Under the pieces are notes generated by a model. The model saw only the letters and a program-made list of their open reading frames with translations, ran no database searches and was not told the DNA's origin. This document shows, in pieces, positions 56,758 to 64,000 of a stretch of 64,000 nt of DNA; position 1 is the first letter of the stretch, and every line of letters begins with the position of its first letter. The stretch is from assembly GCF_006715005.1 (NCBI RefSeq), contig NZ_VFMJ01000001.1, positions 1-64,000 on the forward strand, given 5' to 3'. The stretch is from Serratia marcescens (GTDB lineage: Bacteria > Pseudomonadota > Gammaproteobacteria > Enterobacterales > Enterobacteriaceae). Both the position numbers and the translations under genes were made by a program.

Positions 56758-57612
56758 TTACAGCGTCAGGTCGACCTGCTGGTTGTCGATAAGACGCGCC
56801 TTGCCCAGCCAGGCGGCCATCAGCACCACCGCCCGCTGGCTATCTACCGTCAGCGGCTGCAGGCTGTCGGCGTCGCGAATAAACAGCTCATCCGGCGTAA
56901 AGCCGGCGGCGCGCAGCTGCTCGGCGGTCTGCTCCAGCAGCGTTTCAACATGGCGTTCGCCATTGGCCAACTGCTGCGCCAGCGCGTTCATGATCTTGCT
57001 CAGCTGCGGCGCGATCTTGCGCTCTTCGGCGGTCAGGTAGCCATTGCGCGAACTGAGGGCCAGGCCGTCTTTGGCGCGCACGGTCGGCACGCCGATGATA
57101 TCGATGTCGTAACCCATGTCCGCCACCATTTTGCGGATCAGCGCCAGCTGTTGGTAATCCTTCTCGCCGAAGCAGGCTAAATCAGGCTGCACCAGGTTGA
57201 ACAGCTTGCTGACGATGGTGGAAACGCCGCGGAAGTGGCCCGGCCGGCTTGCGCCTTCCAGGATGCTGGAGATGCCGGGCACGTCGACGTAGGTCTGCTG
57301 CTCCAGCCCCTGCGGATAGACCGCGGCCGGGGCCGGGGCGAACACCAGATCGACGCCGCGGCGGGTCAGCTTCTCGCTGTCTTCCTGCAGCGTGCGCGGG
57401 TAGCGCGCCAGATCGTCCGGCCGATCGAACTGCATCGGGTTGACGAAGATGCTCACCACCACCACGTCGGCGCGGGCGCGCGCTTCATCGACCAGCGTCA
57501 TGTGGCCGTCGTGCAGGTTGCCCATGGTCGGCACCAGCGCGATGCGTTTGCCTTCCTGGCGCCAGCGGCGGATCTGCTGACGCAGCATCGGCAGGGTTTC
57601 GATAATAATCAT
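56758..57612 (-). CDS. panC: Pantothenate synthetase
   Basis: A 284-residue ligase joining pantoate and beta-alanine with ATP. The nucleotidylyl-transfer motifs [14 protein letters not shown] (HIGH-like) and SSRNGYL (KMSKS-like region) are present, plus FGEKDYQQL. It starts 23 bases after the panB stop. Confidence 0.96.
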   Translation of the reverse strand: MIIIETLPMLRQQIRRWRQEGKRIALVPTMGNLHDGHMTLVDEARARADVVVVSIFVNPMQFDRPDDLARYPRTLQEDSEKLTRRGVDLVFAPAPAAVYPQGLEQQTYVDVPGISSILEGASRPGHFRGVSTIVSKLFNLVQPDLACFGEKDYQQLALIRKMVADMGYDIDIIGVPTVRAKDGLALSSRNGYLTAEERKIAPQLSKIMNALAQQLANGERHVETLLEQTAEQLRAAGFTPDELFIRDADSLQPLTVDSQRAVVLMAAWLGKARLIDNQQVDLTL

Positions 57613-57635
57613 TGGGTGACTCCTGGAACCATCGC

Positions 57636-58433
57636 TTAGTTAAAAGAGTGTTCAGCCGCCGGGTAGAGGCCTTGCTCCACTTCCTGAATGTAGTGCTGCA
57701 CCGCCGTGCGGATATCGCCGCTCTGCGCCAGGAAGTTCTTGGCGAACTTCGGCGTGTGGCCGCCGGTGATGCCGAAGGCGTCGTGCATCACCAGGATCTG
57801 GCCGTCGGTGCCGTTGCCGGCACCGATGCCGATGACCGGAATGGACAACGCTTCGGTGATCTGGCGCGCCAGCTCGGTCGGCACGCATTCCAGCACCAGC
57901 AGCTGAATGCCGGCCAGTTCCAGATTCTGCGCGTCCTGCAGCAGCTGTTTGGCGGCCAATTCGTCGCGCCCTTGCACCTTATAGCCACCGAACACGTTGA
58001 CCGACTGCGGCGTCAGGCCCAGGTGGCCGCACACCGGCACGGCGCGCTCGGCGAGCATTTTCACCGTGTCGCACAGCCAGCTGCCACCTTCCAGTTTCAC
58101 CATGTTGGCGCCGGCGCGCATCAGCTCGGCGGCGTTGGCGAAGGTCTGTTCCGGGGTGGCGTAACTCATGAACGGCAGATCGGCCAGCAGCAGGCAGGCC
58201 GGCGCGCCGCGGCGCACGGCGCGCGTGTGGTAGGCCACGTCGGCGACGGTGACCGGCAGCGTGGAGTCGTGGCCCTGCAGCGTCATGCCCAGCGAATCGC
58301 CCACCAACAGGACTTTGATGCCTTGCTCTTCAAACAGTTTGGCAAAGCTGGCATCGTAGGCGGTAAGGGTAGCAAACTTGCGCTGCTCCTGTTTCCACTG
58401 GCGCAAATGGGTCACGGTGGTGGGTTTCATCAC
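57636..58433 (-). CDS. panB: Ketopantoate hydroxymethyltransferase
   Basis: A 265-residue TIM-barrel enzyme that transfers a hydroxymethyl group from methylene-THF to ketoisovalerate, the first step of pantoate synthesis. [33 protein letters not shown] and [14 protein letters not shown] are characteristic. The second Met (58430) is an alternative start. It heads the panB-panC operon. Confidence 0.96.
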   Translation of the reverse strand: MMKPTTVTHLRQWKQEQRKFATLTAYDASFAKLFEEQGIKVLLVGDSLGMTLQGHDSTLPVTVADVAYHTRAVRRGAPACLLLADLPFMSYATPEQTFANAAELMRAGANMVKLEGGSWLCDTVKMLAERAVPVCGHLGLTPQSVNVFGGYKVQGRDELAAKQLLQDAQNLELAGIQLLVLECVPTELARQITEALSIPVIGIGAGNGTDGQILVMHDAFGITGGHTPKFAKNFLAQSGDIRTAVQHYIQEVEQGLYPAAEHSFN

Positions 58434-58537
58434 AACGTCTCCTGAAACGGGCCGTGCGGCTTACGCAGGCCCAGGCTGCAAAAAAGTGCAGCCATTCTAC
58501 TGTAACCCGATCGGGGTGGGTAGCGCGGATCGCCATG

Positions 58538-58554
58538 CTTAAGCGGTTCTTAAG
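58538..58554 (+). promoter_or_regulatory. QseB/PmrA-type box upstream of qseB
   Basis: CTTAAG-CGGTT-CTTAAG is a perfect direct repeat with 5-base spacing, the consensus for PmrA/BasR and closely related QseB-class regulators. It sits 43 bases before the qseB start and predicts autoregulation or cross-control by PmrA. Confidence 0.85.
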
Positions 58555-58596
58555 AACCTTGTGGTGCAATGGTGCCATGACTGAAAAGGGATACTC

Positions 58597-59259
58597 ATGC
58601 GAATTTTGCTGATCGAAGATGACAAACTGATCGGGGACGGCATCAAGGCCGGGCTGACCAAACTCGGCTTCAATCTGGACTGGTTCACCGACGGCGCCGT
58701 CGGCAAAAATGCGCTGGACAGTGCGCCGTACGACGCGGTGATCCTCGATCTCAGCCTGCCGGGCCTCGACGGCCTGGATCTGCTGCGCCAGTGGCGCCAG
58801 GCCGGGCAGGACGTGCCGGTCCTGATCCTCACCGCCCGCGACGCGCTGGAGCAGCGGGTCAGCGGGCTGCAAAGCGGTGCCGACGATTATCTGTGCAAGC
58901 CGTTCGCGCTGGCCGAAGTGGCGGCGCGCCTGCAGGCGCTGATCCGCCGTCGCCACGGCCAACTGATGCCGCAGCTGACGCACGGCAACGTGGTGTTCGA
59001 CAGCGCCACCCGCAGCGTGAGCTGCAACGGCGAGCCGGTGACGCTGACGCCGCGCGAATTGGCGGTACTGGAGCTGTTTCTGCACAACAAGGGGCGGGTG
59101 CTGGCGCGGCCGTTAATTCAGGAGAAGCTGTACAACTGGGATGACGAGGTGAGCAGCAACGCGGTGGAGGTACATATTCACCACCTGCGGCGCAAGCTGG
59201 GCAACGGCTTCATCCGTACCATCCACGGCGTGGGTTACACGCTGGGGGATGCGCCGTGA
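58597..59259 (+). CDS. qseB: OmpR-family response regulator QseB
   Basis: A 220-residue regulator with receiver domain phosphorylated at Asp51 ([11 protein letters not shown]), acidic pocket EDD at 7-9 and Lys in [13 protein letters not shown], followed by a winged-helix DNA-binding domain ([33 protein letters not shown]). It is closer to E. coli QseB than to PmrA by the recalled sequence. It overlaps qseC by 4 bases. Confidence 0.9.
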   Translation: MRILLIEDDKLIGDGIKAGLTKLGFNLDWFTDGAVGKNALDSAPYDAVILDLSLPGLDGLDLLRQWRQAGQDVPVLILTARDALEQRVSGLQSGADDYLCKPFALAEVAARLQALIRRRHGQLMPQLTHGNVVFDSATRSVSCNGEPVTLTPRELAVLELFLHNKGRVLARPLIQEKLYNWDDEVSSNAVEVHIHHLRRKLGNGFIRTIHGVGYTLGDAP

Positions 59260-60614
59260 AGCGTCTCAGCCTGCGGCTGCGCCTGATCCTGATCTTCAGC
59301 CTGCTGGCGCTGCTGACCTGGAGCACCGCCAGCGTGGTGGCCTGGGTGATGTCGCGCAACACCATCAACGAAGTGTTCGACACCCAGCAGATGCTGTTCG
59401 CCAAACGGCTGGCGACCGCCAACCTCGGCGATCTGCTGGCCGATGAAAGCGCGCGCAGCCTGCCGAAAACCAAGAAGCTGGTGCACCACGGCAAGCGCGG
59501 CGAGCAGGACGACGACGCGCTGGCGTTCGCCATCTTCGATCGCCAGGGCAAGATGCTGCTCAACGACGGGGAGAACGGCGCCGACTTTCTGTTTGACGGG
59601 GAACGTGAAGGTTTTACCGACGGTGAGCGCAAAGGCGATGACGACAGCTGGCGCCTGGTGTGGCTGACCAGCCCGGACGGGCGCTACCGCATCGTGGTCG
59701 GCCAGGAGTGGGATTACCGGCGCGATATGGCGCTGGGCATGGTGACGGGCCAACTGGTGCCCTGGCTGGCGACGCTGCCGGTGCTGATGCTGCTGATCGC
59801 GCTGATGGTGGGGCGCGAACTGCGGCCGCTGCGCACGGTGGCCGCCGGTTTGCGCCGGCGCGCACCCGATGATGCGACGCCGTTGGATGCGCGCCAGGTG
59901 CCGACCGAGGTGCGCCCGCTGGTGGATGCGCTCAATGCGCTGTTCGCCCGCATCAACGCTTTACTGGTACGGGAGAGACGCTTCACCTCCGATGCCGCAC
60001 ATGAGCTGCGCAGCCCGTTGGCGGCGCTGCGGGTGCAGACCGAAGTGGTGCAGCTGGCGGGGGAGGATGCGCCGATGCGCGAGCACGCGCTGGACAATCT
60101 GACGCTCGGCATCGATCGTGCGACCCGGCTGGTGGATCAGCTGCTGACGCTGTCGCGGCTGGATTCGCTGTCAGATCTGGCCGAGCTGGCGCCGATCGAC
60201 TGGAACGATCTGGTGACGATGACCCTGGCGGAGCAGGATCGGCAGGCCCATGCGGCGGGCGTGACGCTGCGCTATGAACATCGGGGAACGCCACCGCCGC
60301 GTCAGGGGGAAACCTTGCTGCTGTCGCTGCTATTGCGCAATTTGCTGGACAACGCGGTGCGCTATACCCCGCAGGGCGGTGTCGTCACCGTAACGCTGAG
60401 CGAACGTTCGCTGACGGTGGAGGACGACGGTCCGGGGGTGACCACGGAGCATCTGGCGCGGCTCGGAGAACGTTTCTATCGCCCGCCGGGACAGGAACAA
60501 ACCGGCAGCGGGTTGGGCTTATCGATTGTGCAGCGTATTGCCGGCTTGCATGGTCTACAGATCGGTTTCGCCAATCGCCCGGCAGGCGGATTTGTTGCGC
60601 GGTTGGCGCTGTAG
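59256..60614 (+). CDS. qseC: Sensor histidine kinase QseC
   Basis: A 452-residue inner-membrane kinase with two transmembrane segments (residues 10-31 and about 165-188) around a periplasmic sensor. HAMP follows, then the dimerisation domain with phospho-accepting His249 ([15 protein letters not shown]). The ATPase domain has an N-box [15 protein letters not shown] and G-box [12 protein letters not shown]. Periplasmic [24 protein letters not shown] matches QseC, which in E. coli responds to autoinducer-3 and adrenergic signals. Those ligands cannot be inferred here. Confidence 0.9.
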   Translation: MKRLSLRLRLILIFSLLALLTWSTASVVAWVMSRNTINEVFDTQQMLFAKRLATANLGDLLADESARSLPKTKKLVHHGKRGEQDDDALAFAIFDRQGKMLLNDGENGADFLFDGEREGFTDGERKGDDDSWRLVWLTSPDGRYRIVVGQEWDYRRDMALGMVTGQLVPWLATLPVLMLLIALMVGRELRPLRTVAAGLRRRAPDDATPLDARQVPTEVRPLVDALNALFARINALLVRERRFTSDAAHELRSPLAALRVQTEVVQLAGEDAPMREHALDNLTLGIDRATRLVDQLLTLSRLDSLSDLAELAPIDWNDLVTMTLAEQDRQAHAAGVTLRYEHRGTPPPRQGETLLLSLLLRNLLDNAVRYTPQGGVVTVTLSERSLTVEDDGPGVTTEHLARLGERFYRPPGQEQTGSGLGLSIVQRIAGLHGLQIGFANRPAGGFVARLAL

Positions 60615-60619
60615 GAGGG

Positions 60620-61120
60620 TCAGGACTTGGGTTTTGGCTGATGCCACAGCGCCATGCCGTTTTCCGGCACGCGCTTGAGGCAGCTGGCGAGCGGTTCGCC
60701 ATCGGGGAAAATCAGATCGGGGGCGATTTCCGCCAGCGGGTAGAGCATGAATTCGCGCTCTTTCAGGCCGTAATGCGGTACCGTCAGGCGCTCGGTATGG
60801 ATCACCTTGTCGCCGTACAGCATGATGTCCAGATCGAGCGTGCGCGGCCCCCAGCGTTCATCCTTGCGCACGCGTCCCTGATTGCGTTCTATCGCCTGGG
60901 TATGGTCGAGCAGCTGTTCGGGCGGCAACAGGGTATCCAGCGCCACCACCGCGTTGAGGAAGTCCGGCTGGTTTTGCGGCCCCAGCGGCTTGGTGCGGTA
61001 AAACGAAGAACAGGTGACCAGCCGGGTGCGCGGGAGATGCTCCAGCGCCTCCAGTGCGGCTTTAACCTGTTGCAGCGGCTGCGCCAGGTTGCTGCCCAGC
61101 GCGATATAAACGCGGATCAT
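60620..61120 (-). CDS. folK: HPPK, folate biosynthesis pyrophosphokinase
   Basis: A 166-residue enzyme transferring pyrophosphate from ATP to 6-hydroxymethyl-dihydropterin. The N-terminal YIALGSNL, FYRTKPLGPQNQPDFLNA and catalytic WGPRTLDLDIMLYG blocks are all present. Its start shares one base with the pcnB stop, so the two are translationally coupled, as in E. coli. Confidence 0.96.
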   Translation of the reverse strand: MIRVYIALGSNLAQPLQQVKAALEALEHLPRTRLVTCSSFYRTKPLGPQNQPDFLNAVVALDTLLPPEQLLDHTQAIERNQGRVRKDERWGPRTLDLDIMLYGDKVIHTERLTVPHYGLKEREFMLYPLAEIAPDLIFPDGEPLASCLKRVPENGMALWHQPKPKS

Positions 61121-62667
61121 TATGCCCCTTCTTTACGCGGTGCCCGGCGGCGAGGACGGCGTTGACGCGCGCGGCGCGGCGCCGGATCGTCCCCCAGGGT
61201 GCTCAGCATGGCTTTCTGCCGCGCCGGCGTGGCGTCCTGAAACTCGCCCCACCACTCGGCCAGACGCAGCATTTCCTGATTGTCTTCCACTTCCGCACGC
61301 AGCGCCAGCAGATCATAAGCGGCGCGGAATTTCGGGTGCTCCATCAGTTTGTGCGCACGTTTGCCCTGGCGGCGGGACAGGCGCAGCTGCAGCTGCCAGA
61401 TATCGCGCACCAGCGTGGTGATGCGTTTCGGGATGGCCAGCGAGCGGCACTGTTCGTCGAGTACGTCGTTCATCGCCAGCGCGAAGGCGTCGTAGTAGGC
61501 CAGACCGCTTTCCTGCGCCAGCTTCTGCGCATGCTCCAGCAGCGGGTACCACAGCATGGCGGCAAACAGGAAGGCCGGGTTGACGCGCATGTCGTTCTGC
61601 AGACGGTGATCGGTGTTCTTCAGCACCTGCGCCAGAATGCGCTCCATCGGCGTATCGTGGTTCGGCGTGAAGTTGCGGGCGATCAGCGGGAACAACGGTT
61701 GGAACAGCTGGTATTCGCACAGCTTCAGGTAGGTCTGGAAACCGTAACCCGCCTGCAGCAGCTTGAGGGATTCTTCGAACAGGCGCGCCGGCGGGATCTC
61801 GTGCAGCAGCGAGGCCAGGCGCGGGATCGGCTCGGCGGTCTCTTCGCTGATGCGCATATCCAGCTTGGCGGCGAAGCGCACCGCGCGCAGCATACGCACC
61901 GGATCTTCGCGGTAGCGGGTTTCCGGATCGCCAATCAGGCGGATCACGCCTTGTTTCAGATCGTTCAGCCCGCCGACGTAATCGCGCAGGGTGAAGTCCG
62001 CCACGCCGTAGTACAGGCTGTTGATGGTGAAATCACGGCGCTGGGCGTCTTCCTCGATCGAGCCGAAGATGTTGTCGCGCAGCAGCATGCCGTTTTGCGC
62101 CTGCTGTGACGAGTTTTTGTCGGATTCCTGATTCTGTTCGTGGTGGCCACGGAAGGTGGCCACTTCGATGATCTCCGGCCCGAACATCACGTGCGCCAAG
62201 CGGAAACGGCGGCCGACCAGGCGGCAGTTGCGGAACAGCTTACGCACTTGCTCCGGCGTGGCGTTGGTGGTGATGTCGAAGTCTTTCGGCTTTTTGCCGA
62301 GCAACAGATCGCGCACGCCGCCGCCGACCAGATAGGCTTCGTAGCCGGACTTGTTCAGGCGATAAAGCACTTTCAGCGCATTTTCGCTGATGTCTTTACG
62401 GGAGATCGAGTGCTGTTCGCGCGGGATCACGGTCATCGAGTCGTTGCTCTCGGCGATAGGAAAAGGCGGACGCTTGCGCGGCGTTGAGCGGCGGGCAGGG
62501 GCGTTGCTGCCGTTATCGGCGGCGCGCGGCTGCGGCGCAGGGCGGCTTGGCGCCGCGGCACGCTCTTCGCGGACTACGTTTTTATCGCCGGCCGCCGCGT
62601 CGTCGCGGGGCAGCTTGTCATCGCGGGTCAGTACCTTACGACAGAAGTTGGCTACTCGGGTAAAAAT
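61120..62667 (-). CDS. pcnB: Poly(A) polymerase I, ATT start codon
   Basis: Adds poly(A) tails to RNA 3' ends for degradation and lowers the stability of plasmid antisense RNAs. The first ATG at 62436 gives 438 residues starting [15 protein letters not shown]. The same frame is open for 77 more codons to an ATT at 62665-62667 behind GAGGTG. Reading that ATT as Met gives [15 protein letters not shown], nearly the N-terminus of E. coli PcnB, which is known to start at AUU. I therefore call 515 residues. The nucleotidyltransferase motif [18 protein letters not shown], the RRDFTINSL block and a basic C-terminal tail ([13 protein letters not shown]) are present. The region between the N-terminus and MTVIP is Ala/Pro-rich and longer than in E. 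coli. Confidence 0.9.
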   Translation of the reverse strand: MFTRVANFCRKVLTRDDKLPRDDAAAGDKNVVREERAAAPSRPAPQPRAADNGSNAPARRSTPRKRPPFPIAESNDSMTVIPREQHSISRKDISENALKVLYRLNKSGYEAYLVGGGVRDLLLGKKPKDFDITTNATPEQVRKLFRNCRLVGRRFRLAHVMFGPEIIEVATFRGHHEQNQESDKNSSQQAQNGMLLRDNIFGSIEEDAQRRDFTINSLYYGVADFTLRDYVGGLNDLKQGVIRLIGDPETRYREDPVRMLRAVRFAAKLDMRISEETAEPIPRLASLLHEIPPARLFEESLKLLQAGYGFQTYLKLCEYQLFQPLFPLIARNFTPNHDTPMERILAQVLKNTDHRLQNDMRVNPAFLFAAMLWYPLLEHAQKLAQESGLAYYDAFALAMNDVLDEQCRSLAIPKRITTLVRDIWQLQLRLSRRQGKRAHKLMEHPKFRAAYDLLALRAEVEDNQEMLRLAEWWGEFQDATPARQKAMLSTLGDDPAPRRARQRRPRRRAPRKEGA

Positions 62668-62728
62668 GGTACACCTCGATAGTGACTGATAAAAATGGAG
62701 CTAACAAAAAATAGCGGCTAATCATAGC

Positions 62729-63640
62729 TCACCATGGCTCCTTTGAGAATGCCGGCGTGTTTTCATCCAGAGGGATAGCCTCCTGACGCGGCACGTTTTC
62801 CAACCGCCAATGTGCGACCGCCCAGCTCAATAATAATGGCAGGTCAAGATCTTGCCAGCTTTCCGGCAGCGGTTGGCGCAGAAATTTCAGCGCGGCGATC
62901 AGTACCGGGCGCGGATCGCCTGCGGGCAATGCCGGCGCATGGTTTTGCTTCGACAGCTTGATGCCGTTGGCGCCCAGGGCCAGCGGCAGATGCACATAAG
63001 TGGGTACCGGCGCCTGCAGCTGGCGATAGAGGGCGATTTGGCGCACTGTCGGTTCGATCAAATCGGCGCCGCGCACAATCTCGGTCACGCCCTGAAAATG
63101 GTCGTCGATCACCACCGCCAGGTTGTAAGCGAACAGCCCGTCGCGACGGCGAATGATGAAGTCTTCCCCCGCGAGCGCCGGATCGGCGTGCAGTTCTCCC
63201 TGCAGGCGGTCGTGGAACCCGTAAACGGGCGCGGTCTGGCGCAAGCGGATGGCGGCGCCCTGCGGGCCGAGCTGTAAGTCACGACAGTGGCCGTCGTACA
63301 ATCCGCCGATGTGCTGGATGCGGCTGCGGGTGCAGGTGCAGTAATAGCTGAGCCCCTGGCGCTGCAACAGATCCAGCGCGGCGCGATAGGCATCGTGACG
63401 TTGGGATTGATAGATGACCTGGCCGTCCCAGTGGAGACCATAATGTTCCAGCGCGGACAGGATGCGAGCGGCGGCGCCGGGAACTTCACGCGGCGGGTCG
63501 ATATCTTCGATGCGAACCAGCCACTGCCCGCGTTGGGCGCGAGCCTGAAGGTAGCTTCCCAGAGCGGCAATCAGCGAACCGAAATGCAGATCCCCGGAAG
63601 GCGATGGGGCAAAGCGCCCCACATAATGACTTTCTTGCAT
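62729..63640 (-). CDS. gluQ: Glutamyl-Q tRNA(Asp) synthetase
   Basis: A product of 303 residues from ATG 63640 ([23 protein letters not shown]). A 17-residue extension to a GTG at 63691 is less likely. It charges glutamate onto queuosine of tRNA(Asp). It is a truncated class I GluRS with HIGH-like DLHFGS and KMSKS-like IKLSKQNH. Zinc-type cysteines lie in [10 protein letters not shown] and GHCRD. There is no anticodon-binding domain. It lies between dksA and pcnB as in E. coli. Confidence 0.94.
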   Translation of the reverse strand: MQESHYVGRFAPSPSGDLHFGSLIAALGSYLQARAQRGQWLVRIEDIDPPREVPGAAARILSALEHYGLHWDGQVIYQSQRHDAYRAALDLLQRQGLSYYCTCTRSRIQHIGGLYDGHCRDLQLGPQGAAIRLRQTAPVYGFHDRLQGELHADPALAGEDFIIRRRDGLFAYNLAVVIDDHFQGVTEIVRGADLIEPTVRQIALYRQLQAPVPTYVHLPLALGANGIKLSKQNHAPALPAGDPRPVLIAALKFLRQPLPESWQDLDLPLLLSWAVAHWRLENVPRQEAIPLDENTPAFSKEPW

Positions 63641-63712
63641 ATCAGAGGGGAGAGGTTCCCTTTTCTCTGTGCGGCGCACGCAGGTGCGCACGCCGCAGCG
63701 GTAACAACGGTA

Positions 63713-64000
63713 TTAGCCGGCCATCTGCTTTTCGCGGATCTCAGCCAGCGTCTTGCAGTCGATGCACAGATCGGCGGTCGGACGCGCTTCGAGGCGACGA
63801 ATGCCGATCTCCACGCCACAAGATTCGCAGTAGCCGAAATCATCGTCTTCCACTTTCTTCAGCGTTTTCTCGATCTTTTTGATCAGTTTGCGTTCACGGT
63901 TACGCAGTTCAAGGCTGAACTCTTCTTCCTGGGTAGCACGGTCGGCCGGATCAGGGAAGTTGGCTGCCTCTTCTTGCATATGCGATACAGTACGGTCCAC
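63713..64000 (-). CDS. dksA: RNA polymerase-binding factor DksA, 3' part
   Basis: The 5' end lies beyond the window. The visible 95 residues hold the second coiled-coil strand and the C-terminal zinc finger ([25 protein letters not shown]). The coiled-coil tip acidic pair is in [10 protein letters not shown]. After ELRN the sequence goes [11 protein letters not shown], whereas E. coli, from memory, has [13 protein letters not shown], so two residues are missing in the coiled coil. The role is to work with ppGpp on RNA polymerase during stringent control. Confidence 0.95.
   Translation of the reverse strand: MDRTVSHMQEEAANFPDPADRATQEEEFSLELRNRERKLIKKIEKTLKKVEDDDFGYCESCGVEIGIRRLEARPTADLCIDCKTLAEIREKQMAG

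Overview
This window is chromosomal DNA from a member of the Enterobacterales, most likely Serratia (S. marcescens group). That placement is inferred from two Escherichia-like synteny blocks: yggN to sprT, and aroP to dksA. It is supported by the high-GC coding style and by lineage-type arrangements, namely proC inside the yggS-yggT cluster and qseBC between panB and folK. I ran no database search. Gene names rest on recognised protein sequence and gene order.

Positions 1 to about 12.2 kb are the right end of a prophage. It carries a contractile-type tail and baseplate module: tape measure end, Dit-like protein, plug, hub, spike, gp25-like, baseplate J-like and DUF2612 proteins. Two tail-fibre genes follow, one glycine-rich and one with an SGNH esterase domain, then a LamG-like protein and a tyrosine integrase. 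A reverse-strand cargo cassette (membrane acyltransferase, small HTH protein, 57-residue membrane protein) sits between the two fibre genes and looks like a lysogenic-conversion module. The baseplate genes between about 390 and 4735 are broken by many single-base indels, while the surrounding DNA is clean. This looks like unpolished sequence rather than real decay. The prophage appears to be integrated in the 3' end of yggL, whose last codons (ending FDIWWD) remain at 12226-12285, just before glsB.

Positions 12.3 to 24.1 kb are housekeeping. glsB, yggN and a DUF29 gene lie on the plus strand. A minus-strand cluster yggS-proC-yggT-yggU-rdgB-hemW is divergent from a PilT-like ATPase gene. A second minus-strand cluster is sprT-endA-rsmE-gshB-yqgE-yqgF.

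Positions 24.1 to 33.5 kb hold a class I fumarase, a Rob-like AraC regulator, and a complete periplasmic molybdenum hydroxylase locus. A Tat-exported molybdopterin subunit, a 2Fe-2S subunit and a triheme cytochrome c form one translationally coupled operon. The divergent pair mocA-like and xdhC-like would make and insert the cofactor. A perfect 16-bp palindrome lies between the two operons.

Positions 33.5 to 45.8 kb are central carbon metabolism: aroP, pdhR-aceE-aceF, lpdA and acnB. A perfect PdhR operator and TyrR-like boxes are visible. Positions 45.8 to 58.5 kb hold two small exported proteins, yacL, the yacC-speE-speD spermidine genes, a cueO with a textbook CueR promoter and a long Met-rich insert, hpt, can, the yadGH ABC exporter, yadE, and panB-panC-panD. 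Positions 58.5 to 64.0 kb hold qseBC behind a perfect CTTAAG-N5-CTTAAG box, then folK, pcnB (with a conserved ATT start codon), gluQ and the 3' part of dksA.
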